Of a stretch of 64,000 nt of DNA, positions 37,086 to 46,550 are shown piece after piece. Source of the stretch: Cohnella hashimotonis (GTDB taxonomy: Bacteria > Bacillota > Bacilli > Paenibacillales > Paenibacillaceae). The translations under genes were made by a program, and so were the position numbers. How positions within the stretch are numbered: position 1 is the first letter of the stretch; the number at the start of each line of letters is the position of its first letter. Under the pieces are notes generated by a model. It had not been told where the DNA came from. It did not search any database and saw nothing but the letters and a program-made list of their open reading frames with translations. The stretch covers positions 4,712,001 to 4,776,000 of the forward strand of contig NZ_JAGRPV010000001.1 of NCBI RefSeq assembly GCF_030014955.1, given 5' to 3'.

Positions 37086-37570
37086 TTCCGCTCTCTCCCC
37101 AATCACGACTCCAACGGGACCAATCAAGCCGCAATCTAGCGGTTGCCGGTTAGGATCGAAGACGCTTAGCGCATTGTTCAGCGTCGTCGCCACTTCGACC
37201 TCTAGCTCGTTGTCTTCTTCATAGCGCAAGTATTCTCCGATAGGGATACGGCGGCCGATCTGATCGACACGGTGGAGCTCTTGGCCGTTAACGAAGACCC
37301 TGAACGTATCGGACACCTCACCCATCTCTAAAATAACGGCATCGGAAATCGCGCAATCATATCGCGATTTTCCTCACGCTCAAGCGCTCCTGTCCATTCA
37401 TCGGCAACCGCGATCAAAGCCGTTCCGTTCGGAGCGAGTCGCAGCTTTGCCGTCGTTTGTCCGGAGCCTGTATGAACCGCGACTATCGGGCATACCGTTC
37501 CATCCCAAGCGTTCAGCTTGAAAGGATTCCCTGTCCCCGTGAACCGTACTTCTCCTTCGAATGCTTCCAC
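37083..37570 (-). pseudogene. C-terminal remnant of a large glycoside hydrolase (GH2/GH106-type sandwich)
   Basis: Two frames are joined by a frameshift near 37335-37345. The first ends in a premature TAG at 37328. The second reads VILEMGEVSDTFRVFVNG, then GRRIPIGEYLRYEEDNELEV, VATTLNNAL and GLIGPVG. This is the carbohydrate-binding sandwich found at the end of GH106- and GH2-like enzymes. The catalytic part (several hundred residues) is absent. Together with the SGNH remnant it indicates a deleted esterase-glycosidase operon. A small real gene is unlikely because of the broken frame. Confidence 0.65.
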
Positions 37571-37630
37571 TTGACTTGGAACGCGATCTTAATCTGTATT
37601 AACGATTAGGATGGAAAGAAAGCTAGTCAA

Positions 37631-39247
37631 CTAGTGTAGTGATATATTGCTCCGTTCTTTCATCCTTGCATGCGTCTTGATCTTGATTTTTCCGGTCAAA
37701 GGTGTCAGGAAGAATCCGATAAGGACTAATAATGCACCCCAAAGGAACACGGTATGCAAAGCATCAACGAGCAGTATTTTCAACAGAGGTACAATATCCG
37801 AAATGATCGCTGGAGGCAATTGAGATAAAGTATTCGGGCTAAGTAAACTGGAAAACAGCTGCTGGGGATCATGTTCGGCGAGAGCCGTCATACTGACTAT
37901 CCATTCATCCATCGCGGGCGGAAGTTGTTGCAGCTGTGGAACCAAAGTCGTCTTCAGATCTTCGCTCGATTTTATGTTCATAATAACGCCTAGAATCGTC
38001 ATGCCGAACGTACCGCCGATTTGCCTGAAGAAGGTGCTAGAGGACGTCACTACGCCAAGCTCTGAATCCGGATAACTCTCCTGGAGCGCAACGGTCAATA
38101 CGGGCATGACAAGCCCCATTCCGAAACCTAAGAGCAACATATTAGCCGCAACTGTTAAATTGGAAGTATCCTCGCCCATGGCCATCATCAGAATGAAGCC
38201 GATCGCCATAATCAACATTCCTGAGGCCAACTGCCGCCTCACTCCCAGCTTTTGTATAAATAACGAACTGACCATGCTGGCAGCAATCATCGTTATCATC
38301 AAGGGCATCAATACGGTGCCGGAATCCGATGGACTTACTCCCTTTATCCCTTGCAGGAAAAGAGGGACGAACATCATGGCGCCGAACATGCCGATGCTCA
38401 TGAAAAAACCGATACCGTTGATTACCGTAAATGCACGGTCTTTAAAGAAATGCATGGGAACAATCGGTTCACTAGCCTTCGTCTCGGTCCATACGAACAA
38501 GCCTAAAAACAAGAGAGATAAGGAGAGAAGACCGATCATCTGCCAGGAAGACCAGGCTAACTCTTTACCGCCGAAAGTCAATGCCAGAAGCAACCCCATC
38601 ACGCCGATCGACATGGTCACGATCCCGGCTAAGTCAATATTGACCTTCCCGGTCTTTAGATGTTTGGGAAGTCCCAACGCAAGTAATATGACGGCCGCGA
38701 CACCGAACGGCAAATTGATATAAAACACCCAGCGCCAACTGGCATAATCGACGATCCACCCTCCCACCAATGGTCCGATTACGCTCGACAAGCCGAACAG
38801 ACCCCCGAATACTCCCTGCCACTTGGCACGCTCCGTTCCGGTGTATACGTCTCCAACAATGATCATTGCAAGCGGCATCATGACGCCGCCGCCAATTCCT
38901 TGAACGGCACGGTATATGATCAGTTCGACCATAGAATGCGCCATGCCGCATAATACCGAGCCCACGATAAAGATTAGTAAACCGGAAAGATATACAGTCT
39001 TACGGCCGAGTAAATCCGACAGTTTGCCGGCGACCGGAATGATTATCGTCGAGCTCAACATGTAGGCAGTCGTCAGCCAAACCATGAGACCTAGCCCGCC
39101 AAGATCGCCTATAATCCTCGGCATGGCCGTCCCCACAATTGTTCCGTCCAACGCCGCGAACAACATGGCAATGACGAGACCTGAGATCAGAAGTCCCCGC
39201 TTACCATACACTCGGGAAAGGTCTGTTTCTTCTATTGCTTTTTCCAT
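37631..39247 (-). CDS. DHA2-family (EmrB/QacA) MFS efflux transporter
   Basis: A 538-residue protein with 14 predicted membrane segments. It shows the family signatures LDGTIVGTAMPRIIGDLGG in segment 1, GKLSDLLGRKTVYLSG in the 2-3 loop, and GPLVGGWIVDYASWRWVFYI (motif C region). DHA2 pumps export drugs, dyes or other toxic compounds with proton antiport. It is a single gene, without an adjacent TetR or MarR regulator. It does not fit the sugar theme of its neighbours and may be an independent insertion between modules. Confidence 0.9.
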   Translation of the reverse strand: MEKAIEETDLSRVYGKRGLLISGLVIAMLFAALDGTIVGTAMPRIIGDLGGLGLMVWLTTAYMLSSTIIIPVAGKLSDLLGRKTVYLSGLLIFIVGSVLCGMAHSMVELIIYRAVQGIGGGVMMPLAMIIVGDVYTGTERAKWQGVFGGLFGLSSVIGPLVGGWIVDYASWRWVFYINLPFGVAAVILLALGLPKHLKTGKVNIDLAGIVTMSIGVMGLLLALTFGGKELAWSSWQMIGLLSLSLLFLGLFVWTETKASEPIVPMHFFKDRAFTVINGIGFFMSIGMFGAMMFVPLFLQGIKGVSPSDSGTVLMPLMITMIAASMVSSLFIQKLGVRRQLASGMLIMAIGFILMMAMGEDTSNLTVAANMLLLGFGMGLVMPVLTVALQESYPDSELGVVTSSSTFFRQIGGTFGMTILGVIMNIKSSEDLKTTLVPQLQQLPPAMDEWIVSMTALAEHDPQQLFSSLLSPNTLSQLPPAIISDIVPLLKILLVDALHTVFLWGALLVLIGFFLTPLTGKIKIKTHARMKERSNISLH

Positions 39248-39392
39248 TGTTCAGCCACTCCAGTCATGAAGAACGTATCTGACGATGATTTCATCGATCG
39301 TTGTAATCTGCTTCTAAAGTAACAAGACTGCTGACGGAACGATATGTGGGATCGTGCCATAATCGATGTGCCGTCTGCTTCTATAAAAATTC

Positions 39393-39422
39393 AAACGGCT
39401 CCGGTTTGCACCGAAGCCGTTT
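39393..39422 (-). terminator. Terminator of the third ABC importer operon
   Basis: Twelve-bp stem AAACGGCTCCGG/CCGAAGCCGTTT (one mismatch), followed on the minus strand by GAATTTTTATAG. It lies 15 bp after the stop at 39437. Confidence 0.8.
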
Positions 39423-39436
39423 CTTTTCCTAATTTG

Positions 39437-41164
39437 TTAATGCTTTACCGAATCGTACCATTCGTTGACTTCTTTCGTAATATCGTCGCCGCCCGAGGAC
39501 TTCCACTTCTTCACGAACGAATCGAATTCGTCCGGCGATGACTTGCCGTATATGATATTCGTGAACGTATCCATTTGCATCTTCTTGAGCAACTCGTTGC
39601 GTGAGGACATCGTATCCGTTGTCGGTCCGAGGAAGTACTCGGGCACGTCTGCTTCCTTTTGTCCCATTGCGACCACGGTGGCTTGTCTGGTGATCTTCTC
39701 CAGCGGATTCGTCGCGTCGACGCCGATGATGCCCGTCGTTGCCATCGAAGCGAGATCAGAGCCTGTCAACGCCTCGCCATTTGCTATCTTGATGTCAGTA
39801 GCGAGCGTCTTCGACGGATAAATCGAAGCCGCGCCTGTCAAAGTATATTTCATGGTGGACACCTTACCGCCCGGTATGTCCTGCTCGCTCATGTCGGCTT
39901 TGCCGTCCTTGATGACATAATCGTAGCCTTCCTGGAATCCTTTGAAAAGGAACGGATCGTCGCTTTTATAAGCGGAAAACATCGTGTTCTGGTAATGGAA
40001 AAACGCTTGGAGCGCTTCGTCTGAAATGTCTTTGCTGATCAGAATCGCGCTCGTATATGGCGCTCCGATCGTGCGAAGCGTTTTCTGGCCGCCCTCTCCC
40101 GTCGGCAACGCATAAGGCACATACATGGCCGTAGGATTCGAACCGAGCATGAGCGATCCGGGGTAAACCATAAGCCAGTTCTCGCCGCCCAGGATACCGA
40201 CCTTGCCGGCCGCCACATTTTCCGACACCTTATTAAAATCGTGGAGCGCAATATCTGTCGCGACATAGCCCTTGTCTTTCCATTCTTTGATCTTCACAAG
40301 CGCGTTCTTTACGCCTGGTTGCACCGATCCGTACTGGAGCTTGCCATCCGCTCCCGGATACCACCGCTCCGGTATCGCCCCGAACATACCGAAGATCCAG
40401 GAGGAATCCCCGATCGGATACCCGAGAAACGCATCCTTCATCGCGAAGTCCAGCGCCAAAGTATCCTTTTTGCCGTTGCCGTCCGGATCCTGATTCGCGA
40501 AGGCGTCCATGACTTTCTCAAGTTCGTCCAGCGTCTTCGGCGCCTGCAGGTTGAGCTTCGTTAACCAGTCTTGACGAATCCATAGCGGAGATTGCGTACC
40601 CATGTTTTGACGAATCACGGGGATCGCGTATTTTTTGCCGTCCTTCATGAAAGGCTGCCAAGCCGTAGGCGACTCGCCGACCGCCGCCTTCCAACTCGCT
40701 GAAGCATACTTCTCGAACGCTTCCGACACGTCCATCACTTTGCCTGATTCGATGAACATATTTGTCGTCGCTTGCTGCGTGGAGACGAAAACATCGGGGA
40801 GCTTGTCTCCGGACGAGAGCATAAGCTTCAGCTTCGTGTCGTACGATCCGTCGCCGGTTGGCGAGGTCCAGAGCGTCTCCATATCGACGCCTAGCGTATC
40901 TTTTGCCCAGCGTGTATGGACATTGTCCGCATAGGTCTCGCCGTTCTTGAACTTGGCAGTCGGGTCTTCGCCGCGAACGGTCGTGATCGTCACCGTATGA
41001 TCGATCTTGCCGTTTACGATATTAAGCGCGGGACTTTCGCTTGAAGCGGAGGATGCGTCAGGCGACGACTGCGCGTTGTTGTTGTTCGAGCTGCATGCGG
41101 TAAGCGATGCGACCCCGACGGATACCGCGAGCAATGCGACAGCGGCCTTGACTTTGTTACTCAT
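39437..41164 (-). CDS. Extracellular sugar-binding lipoprotein (LipO-like), copy 1
   Basis: A 575-residue lipoprotein: signal peptide with lipobox SLTAC followed by an Asn/Ser-rich linker. The body is a LipO-type binding protein (SPLWIRQDWLTKLNLQAPKT; GYPIGDSSWIFGMFGAIPER). It ends with KKWKSSGGDDITKEVNEWYD. It follows the two permease genes of its operon (36-bp gap) and ends at a good terminator. A second, clearly homologous copy lies at 47925-49670 without permeases. The ligand is unknown; the nearby GH43 gene suggests arabinose- or xylose-containing oligosaccharides. Confidence 0.92.
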   Translation of the reverse strand: MSNKVKAAVALLAVSVGVASLTACSSNNNNAQSSPDASSASSESPALNIVNGKIDHTVTITTVRGEDPTAKFKNGETYADNVHTRWAKDTLGVDMETLWTSPTGDGSYDTKLKLMLSSGDKLPDVFVSTQQATTNMFIESGKVMDVSEAFEKYASASWKAAVGESPTAWQPFMKDGKKYAIPVIRQNMGTQSPLWIRQDWLTKLNLQAPKTLDELEKVMDAFANQDPDGNGKKDTLALDFAMKDAFLGYPIGDSSWIFGMFGAIPERWYPGADGKLQYGSVQPGVKNALVKIKEWKDKGYVATDIALHDFNKVSENVAAGKVGILGGENWLMVYPGSLMLGSNPTAMYVPYALPTGEGGQKTLRTIGAPYTSAILISKDISDEALQAFFHYQNTMFSAYKSDDPFLFKGFQEGYDYVIKDGKADMSEQDIPGGKVSTMKYTLTGAASIYPSKTLATDIKIANGEALTGSDLASMATTGIIGVDATNPLEKITRQATVVAMGQKEADVPEYFLGPTTDTMSSRNELLKKMQMDTFTNIIYGKSSPDEFDSFVKKWKSSGGDDITKEVNEWYDSVKH

Positions 41165-41200
41165 TCCGATGTGCCCCCTATGACCTGGCGTGAAATTCGC

Positions 41201-42076
41201 TTACTCCTTGACCGCTCCGATAACGATGCCTTGTGTAAAGAAACGCTGAAGAACAGGATAGATGAGCAGAATCGGCAATGCTCCGATAAGTACCTGAGCC
41301 GCGCGAATCGATCGGTTATTCAGCTTAGCCACTTCATTGGCGTTAGATGCATCAACGACCGGTACAGAGATGATCGATTTCAGCAAAGTGCTGAGAGGAA
41401 CGTTATCTCCCTTCATATAAATCGAACCCATAAACCATTCATTCCAGTCGTTGACGACCATGAACAAGCCTACGGTCGCGAGCACCGGCAACGATAACGG
41501 CAAGAACATCCTTGCGAATACTTGCCAGTGGTTGGCTCCATCCATAAAAGCCGCCTCTTCCAGCTCCTTCGGAAGCGCCTTAAAAAAATTCATGATGAGG
41601 ATCAGATAAAAAACGTTGACGGCGCCGGGCAGAACAAGCGCCCAGATCGTATTGTAAAGCCCGATATTCGTCACGAGCAAATAGGTGGGTATCATACCGC
41701 CGTTGAACAACATCGCTACGATAAAAAATCCGACGAAACCGGAATAACCGGCGATTCCGTCGCGACCGCCTCCCTTTGAAAGAACGTAGGCAGCCAGACA
41801 GTTCACCAACAGACTGATGGCCAGGCTTAGGATCGTGCGTTCCGCCGACAAGCCGAGCGCGGGCAGAAACGTCGGATTTTCCAGTGCCTTCACGTAAGAA
41901 TTAAAGTTCAGTCCGATCGGCCAGAACGTCACCTGATTGGACATGACCGCGGGGCTCGAACTAAGAGAAATCGCTAGCACGTGCAATAGCGGAACGAGAC
42001 AAATCAACGCCAGCAGCACCATCAAAATTTGATTGAAAAACTGGAATCCGCGTTCGGCGGCAGTCATCGGTTGCAA
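41201..42076 (-). CDS. Sugar ABC transporter permease (YtcP/LplC-like)
   Basis: A 291-residue membrane protein with six segments and the EAA loop EEAAFMDGANHWQVFARMFL. Its start is TTG 42076 with AGGAGTGG upstream, or the ATG three codons later. It lies 15 bp after the partner permease and 36 bp before the lipoprotein gene. No ATPase is encoded nearby. Confidence 0.9.
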   Translation of the reverse strand: MQPMTAAERGFQFFNQILMVLLALICLVPLLHVLAISLSSSPAVMSNQVTFWPIGLNFNSYVKALENPTFLPALGLSAERTILSLAISLLVNCLAAYVLSKGGGRDGIAGYSGFVGFFIVAMLFNGGMIPTYLLVTNIGLYNTIWALVLPGAVNVFYLILIMNFFKALPKELEEAAFMDGANHWQVFARMFLPLSLPVLATVGLFMVVNDWNEWFMGSIYMKGDNVPLSTLLKSIISVPVVDASNANEVAKLNNRSIRAAQVLIGALPILLIYPVLQRFFTQGIVIGAVKE

Positions 42077-42091
42077 GAGAAATCCACTCCT

Positions 42092-43021
42092 TTAGAAGAT
42101 TTTGTAGTCGGCAACCTTATACGCGATCCGATATGCGCCGAGAATAAGGATGAGACTGACGATGGACTTGAAGAGGCCTACTGCGGTGGAGAAGCTATAA
42201 TTGCCGTCTACAAGTCCTATACGATACACAAAAGTGTCGATAATATCTCCCTTGCCGTAAACCAACGGATTGTACAAGTTAAAAATCTGATCGAAGCCCG
42301 CGTTCAGCACTTGGCTGATGGACAGCGTAAGTACGACGGCAATCGTCGGCACAATCGACGGCAGCGTGATATGCAGCGTTTGCTTCCAACGGCCCGCGCC
42401 ATCCAACTGTGCCGCCTCGTACAGCGCGGGATTAATGCCGGCCAGTGCGGCCAGGAATACGATCGAACCGTAACCGAACTCTTTCCAGACATCGCTCGCG
42501 ACTACGGTAAAGACAAACCAATTGTTTTCTCCAAGGAAGAAAATCGGCTTGAAGCCCATCGCTTTGAGCGCTTCGTTGACCAGTCCGTTAGCCGGATCGA
42601 GGATTTCCAAGAAGATGCCGCCAAGCACGACCCAAGACAGAAAGTGCGGCAGAAAAACGAATGTCTGGACGGTGCTGCGCAGAAACTTTTTACGAACTTC
42701 ATTGATCAACAAGGCAAAGGAAAGCGTCGAGACGGTGCCGAACAACAACTTTAGCAGCGCGATCCGCAACGTATTCCAAAACACCTGAACGCTGTCCGGA
42801 TATTCGAACATGAAGCGGAATTGATCCCATCCGACCCACTTGGAGCCGGTGATGCCCAGATAAGGCTTGTACTCCTGAAAGGCCATGACGATACCGCCGA
42901 TCGGAATGTAGACGAAAACGAATGCGAGCGCCAGTGCTGGCAGAAGCATCAAATAGAGCTGCCAGCTGTCTTTGCGCCTTACGATTTTTTCTTTCTTTTT
43001 TATGGCTTTTACCGTATCCAT
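42092..43021 (-). CDS. Sugar ABC transporter permease (LplB/YteP-like)
   Basis: A 309-residue membrane protein with six segments (LYLMLLPALALAFVFVYIPI first) and the EAA loop YEAAQLDGAGRWKQTLHITL. ATG 43021 has a consensus AGGAGG 6 bases upstream; the frame is open to 43060 without such a signal. It is the first gene of the third importer operon. Its promoter (43059-43124) carries the 21-bp repeat pair and it is divergent from a YesMN-type two-component pair. Confidence 0.9.
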   Translation of the reverse strand: MDTVKAIKKKEKIVRRKDSWQLYLMLLPALALAFVFVYIPIGGIVMAFQEYKPYLGITGSKWVGWDQFRFMFEYPDSVQVFWNTLRIALLKLLFGTVSTLSFALLINEVRKKFLRSTVQTFVFLPHFLSWVVLGGIFLEILDPANGLVNEALKAMGFKPIFFLGENNWFVFTVVASDVWKEFGYGSIVFLAALAGINPALYEAAQLDGAGRWKQTLHITLPSIVPTIAVVLTLSISQVLNAGFDQIFNLYNPLVYGKGDIIDTFVYRIGLVDGNYSFSTAVGLFKSIVSLILILGAYRIAYKVADYKIF

Positions 43022-43058
43022 AATAACCTCCTGATGACCTGACTGACGAGATGCCTTC

Positions 43059-43124
43059 ATTGTAAGACCGAGGCCAAGCGGGCGATATAGTGCGATTTAA
43101 AGGAAGGATAACGCGATCTTAACA
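43059..43124 (-). promoter_or_regulatory. Promoter B: 21-bp-spaced repeat pair upstream of the third ABC importer
   Basis: Repeats ATAGTGCGATTTAAAG (43087) and ATAACGCGATCTTAAC (43108), 21 bp apart. -10 TACAAT (43059-43064, minus) ends 23 bp downstream of the first repeat. The first repeat lies 66 bp before ATG 43021. It sits between the importer and the divergent kinase-regulator pair, so the adjacent response regulator is the obvious ligand. Confidence 0.7.
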
Positions 43125-43178
43125 TCTTCCCTTCTTCCACTCATTTTGATTTATAATCGTATCAAGCTCCTACACCCC

Positions 43179-44867
43179 ATGAATTCGAGGATGCGCAACG
43201 TGCTCAAACAATACAGAACGTTCTACAGCGTGCTGCTGCTTCTGGCGCTCACGACAACGATCGTCATCGTCATGTATACCTTTACGATTAATACCAGCCT
43301 GTCTACCGTCAAGGAAGATATCCAGACCAACAACTTGAACCGGATTCGGTTCGTCGCGAACAATCTGGATCATAGCGTCAGGCAGCTGGATATGCTCGGC
43401 ATCGCGCTTGAAGCCGATTCGAAGCTCAGTCTGCTGCCGTCGATCGAGCTCATGGACAGCTACGACCAGGTCAAGCTCATTCGAGAATTGACGGATAAAA
43501 TGAACTTGCAAAGCTTCTCCGAAGGCTGGAGCAATCGCATCGCTATCTATTCGACCGTGCTCAAACAATGGATCGGTTCCTCCCCGACGCCGCAAGGAGC
43601 TCCAGATCGGGCCGCAGAGGACAAGTGGATGCTGGATGAAACCAAGCAGACCTTTTTGTCCTACCGTATTCATAACGGCTATACGATACAGGTTTCCTTT
43701 CCTCGGGAAAACATTCAGCAAATGCTCGATCAAGCGACCGTGGCGCATAACGATCCGTTCTTCTATAAACCCGGCAATCCGATCATCGCCAACAATGGAG
43801 CGGATGCGTCTCGAATCGGTAAAATTCTGAATAAGCTGACGCTATCAGGGTCTGAAGGCACCTTCACCGTCAATCTCGACGGCACGCCTTACATGGTAAA
43901 TTATTTGCTGTCAGAATCGCTGGGCTGGTATCTAATCGACTTTGTACCGTCTGATGAAGCGCTTCAGCCTATCGTTAAGACGAAAAACTTTTTCTATGCC
44001 GCTTGCGTTGCGCTGTTTCTCGCCGGCGTTCTCATCGCCGTGTTTCTCTACCGCAAGGTTCAGATTCCGATCGTGACGCTGCTCAAGGGCGTTCGGCTGC
44101 TCAAGCACGGCGACTTCTCTTACCGAATCAAGCGAGTCAGCAACAACGAGTTCGACTTCCTGTACGAAAATTTTAATGATATGACTGCCCAAATCGAAGC
44201 GTTGATCGAGAAAGTGTATAAAGAGAAGATTGCTTCGCGCGAAGCCATGGTCAAGCAGCTTCAGGCGCAGATCAATCCTCACTTTTTGTACAATTGCCTG
44301 TTCTTCATCAATAATATGAACCGGCTCGGGAATGACGAAGCTGTAACAGCCATGACCAAAAACCTTGCCGAATACTTCCGCTATTCGACCCGGCTGGACG
44401 AGCCGGTGACGACGCTCGAAAAGGAGCTCGGCGTCGTGCGCAACTATCTGGAAATTCAAAGTCTTCGGATGGATCGTCTGCGGTACGAGATCGACATACC
44501 GGAATCCATGCTGCGGCTGCGGATACCCAAGCTGCTGCTGCAACCATTGGTGGAAAACTCCGTCATTCACGGCATCGAGAACAAAAAAAACGCCGGCCTC
44601 GTGACCGTAACCGGAAGCGCAAAAGACGGTGAATTCGAGCTGCGGGTGGCAGACGACGGCAAAGGGATGTCGGAAGAGGAGATCCAGGAGTTGCTCGGAC
44701 GACTGCGCTTGCCGCCCGACGATTCGATGGGTCGCGCACTATGGAATGTCGCTCAGCGAATGAGCGTTCACTTCGACTCGCCTTCCGGCATGGAGATCGA
44801 GCCTCGGTCGGAAGGCGGATTAGCGGTCGTCTTGCATTGGAAGGCTTCGCCGAGTAAGGAGGAATAA
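43179..44867 (+). CDS. YesM-type sensor histidine kinase
   Basis: About 562 residues. A membrane segment near the N terminus (LLLLALTTTIVIVMYTFTI) and one near 270-290 flank a sensor domain. The kinase core has the phospho-histidine in INPHFLYNCLFFINNMN, then LLQPLVENSVIHGI and DDGKGMSEEEI. The start is uncertain: ATG 43179 and 43191 lack a clear ribosome site, and GTG 43200 has CGAGG at a better distance; the frame is open to 43146. The response regulator follows after 3 bp. It is divergent from the importer it probably controls. Confidence 0.9.
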   Translation: MNSRMRNVLKQYRTFYSVLLLLALTTTIVIVMYTFTINTSLSTVKEDIQTNNLNRIRFVANNLDHSVRQLDMLGIALEADSKLSLLPSIELMDSYDQVKLIRELTDKMNLQSFSEGWSNRIAIYSTVLKQWIGSSPTPQGAPDRAAEDKWMLDETKQTFLSYRIHNGYTIQVSFPRENIQQMLDQATVAHNDPFFYKPGNPIIANNGADASRIGKILNKLTLSGSEGTFTVNLDGTPYMVNYLLSESLGWYLIDFVPSDEALQPIVKTKNFFYAACVALFLAGVLIAVFLYRKVQIPIVTLLKGVRLLKHGDFSYRIKRVSNNEFDFLYENFNDMTAQIEALIEKVYKEKIASREAMVKQLQAQINPHFLYNCLFFINNMNRLGNDEAVTAMTKNLAEYFRYSTRLDEPVTTLEKELGVVRNYLEIQSLRMDRLRYEIDIPESMLRLRIPKLLLQPLVENSVIHGIENKKNAGLVTVTGSAKDGEFELRVADDGKGMSEEEIQELLGRLRLPPDDSMGRALWNVAQRMSVHFDSPSGMEIEPRSEGGLAVVLHWKASPSKEE

Positions 44868-44870
44868 CGA

Positions 44871-46469
44871 ATGTATCAACTGCTTATCGTGGACGACGAG
44901 CATTCGGTCGTCGACAGTCTGGCGCTAACGATCCCCTGGGAAGAGCATGGCATCGAAGAAGTCCACCGGGCCTATTCCGCCGAAGAAGCATTAACGATCG
45001 CGAATCATCATGCCATCGACTTGCTGATCACCGATATTCGCATGCCGGAGATGGACGGGCTGGAATTGATCGAAAGGATCCGGCGTTTTTCCCGTAAAGT
45101 ACGCTGCATCATCTTGTCGGGCCATGATGAATTCGAATATGCGCAGAGAGCAATTCAATTCGGAGCGATGAGTTATCTGCTTAAGCCGGTCGATATCGAT
45201 GCTCTGATCGCGGCCGTACGTACCGGCATCGACGATATAGAACGCGAATGGAAAGAAATCAGTTCGCGTCAGCGTCTGCAACAAACCCTTCACGCCAATT
45301 TGCCTTTACTGCGCAACCAACTTCTAAACGACCTGCTGCGAAACAAGCCTCTTCGCAGCGAGTTGCTTGAAGAACGTCTGTCGATTCTTGGTCTGGAATT
45401 CAGGATAGGCTGCGCTTATCAGATCATGGTCGTCCGTCTGGAGGAGGATTTTTCGGGGTACGATCTTCAATCTCTATCGTTGTTGGAGTATGCGGTTGGC
45501 AACATTGCCGAGGAAGTGCTTCATGACTTATTCGAGGTGTGGCATGGCACGACAGAACAAGGCTACTTGGTATTTCTGCTTCGCAGTCGAACGAAAGAAG
45601 GCATTGCATTAGCCGATTCTTATGCGCTCAAACTCCAGAACCATGTTCAGAAGTTTTTAAAGGGGTCTATTACGATCTGCCTCGGCGGAGGCGGCACGTT
45701 CCCCGAGCGTTTGTCGGAATGTTACCTCTCCTCCGTCTCCTCCATTCAGAGGAACGCGGGATTGCATCATAGCTATTTCATCACGGTGGACGATATGCCT
45801 CCCCCGCCTAAGGATAAGCGGCGTATTTCCTTGCTTGAGCCCCCTCTTCTCCCGTCGCTTCTTGAAGCGGGCAATTGGGAGGAAGCGCTCGTCAAGGTTG
45901 GCCGAATGCTGCAGGCGGACGAGCACGCCGGCGAACCTCCCCCCGATCACCTGTTGACGGTCTTGCTCTATTTGTCATCCGCGTTCAGTATCTCCTTTTC
46001 TGCGGAAACCGGTTCAGTCGAAGAGCAGCTCGGCGAGGAGTTCGATCTGCTTGTGCGAAAAAAAGGGCATCTCTCCCGACAACGCATACTCGATTGGGCA
46101 AAAGACCGGATCGAAGCGATCCGTTCCCGAACTTCCGATGGTATGGAAGATGCCCATCGTCAGATCGCTTCCAAGGTCCGTGCGTTTATTCAGGAGCATC
46201 TGGCCGCCGGTGTCTCCTTGCAGCTTGTTGCCGACCATGTCGGCCTGCATCCTGTCTACCTGTCGAAGGTCTATAAGACGGTTACCGGCGAGACGATCGG
46301 AGATTATCTGTTTAGGACACGAATGGAACGAGCGGCCCACCTGCTTCACGACTCGACATTAAAAATCGCGGAAATCAGCAGCCAGCTCGGCTTCCTTGCC
46401 CCTCCGCATTTCATCAAGATTTTCAAAAAGCATTATGGGTGCACCCCTCAGGAATTTCGTACGCGTTAA
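44871..46469 (+). CDS. YesN-type response regulator with AraC DNA-binding domain
   Basis: A 532-residue protein. Receiver domain: acidic pair in LLIVDDEH, phospho-Asp in DLLITDIRMPEMDG, Lys in YLLKPVDIDAL. The C-terminal AraC domain has SLQLVADHVGLHPVYLSKVY and KIAEISSQLGFLAPPHFIKI. Consensus AAGGAGGAA precedes ATG 44871. It is the best candidate for binding the 21-bp repeat pairs at 36.9, 43.1, 49.7 and 50.1 kb, because AraC-type activators bind tandem sites two helical turns apart. That link is an inference. Confidence 0.92.
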   Translation: MYQLLIVDDEHSVVDSLALTIPWEEHGIEEVHRAYSAEEALTIANHHAIDLLITDIRMPEMDGLELIERIRRFSRKVRCIILSGHDEFEYAQRAIQFGAMSYLLKPVDIDALIAAVRTGIDDIEREWKEISSRQRLQQTLHANLPLLRNQLLNDLLRNKPLRSELLEERLSILGLEFRIGCAYQIMVVRLEEDFSGYDLQSLSLLEYAVGNIAEEVLHDLFEVWHGTTEQGYLVFLLRSRTKEGIALADSYALKLQNHVQKFLKGSITICLGGGGTFPERLSECYLSSVSSIQRNAGLHHSYFITVDDMPPPPKDKRRISLLEPPLLPSLLEAGNWEEALVKVGRMLQADEHAGEPPPDHLLTVLLYLSSAFSISFSAETGSVEEQLGEEFDLLVRKKGHLSRQRILDWAKDRIEAIRSRTSDGMEDAHRQIASKVRAFIQEHLAAGVSLQLVADHVGLHPVYLSKVYKTVTGETIGDYLFRTRMERAAHLLHDSTLKIAEISSQLGFLAPPHFIKIFKKHYGCTPQEFRTR

Positions 46470-46478
46470 AAGACAGAA

Positions 46479-46514
46479 GCAGGGCTGCGCGGCCTTCGCG
46501 CACCCTGCTTTTTT
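46479..46514 (+). terminator. Terminator after the response regulator
   Basis: Stem GCAGGG-TGCGCG/CGCGCA-CCCTGC with a 5-base loop and six T on the plus strand. It lies between convergent genes and could serve both. Confidence 0.85.
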
Positions 46515-46550
46515 CAACCGATCAAATCCATACCCGTGCCGCGGAAGGTA

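Noticed and set aside
36986..37570. Two intact 80-codon small genes
   Set aside because: They are in different frames but join into one glycosidase-like C-terminal domain across a frameshift, so they are a remnant.
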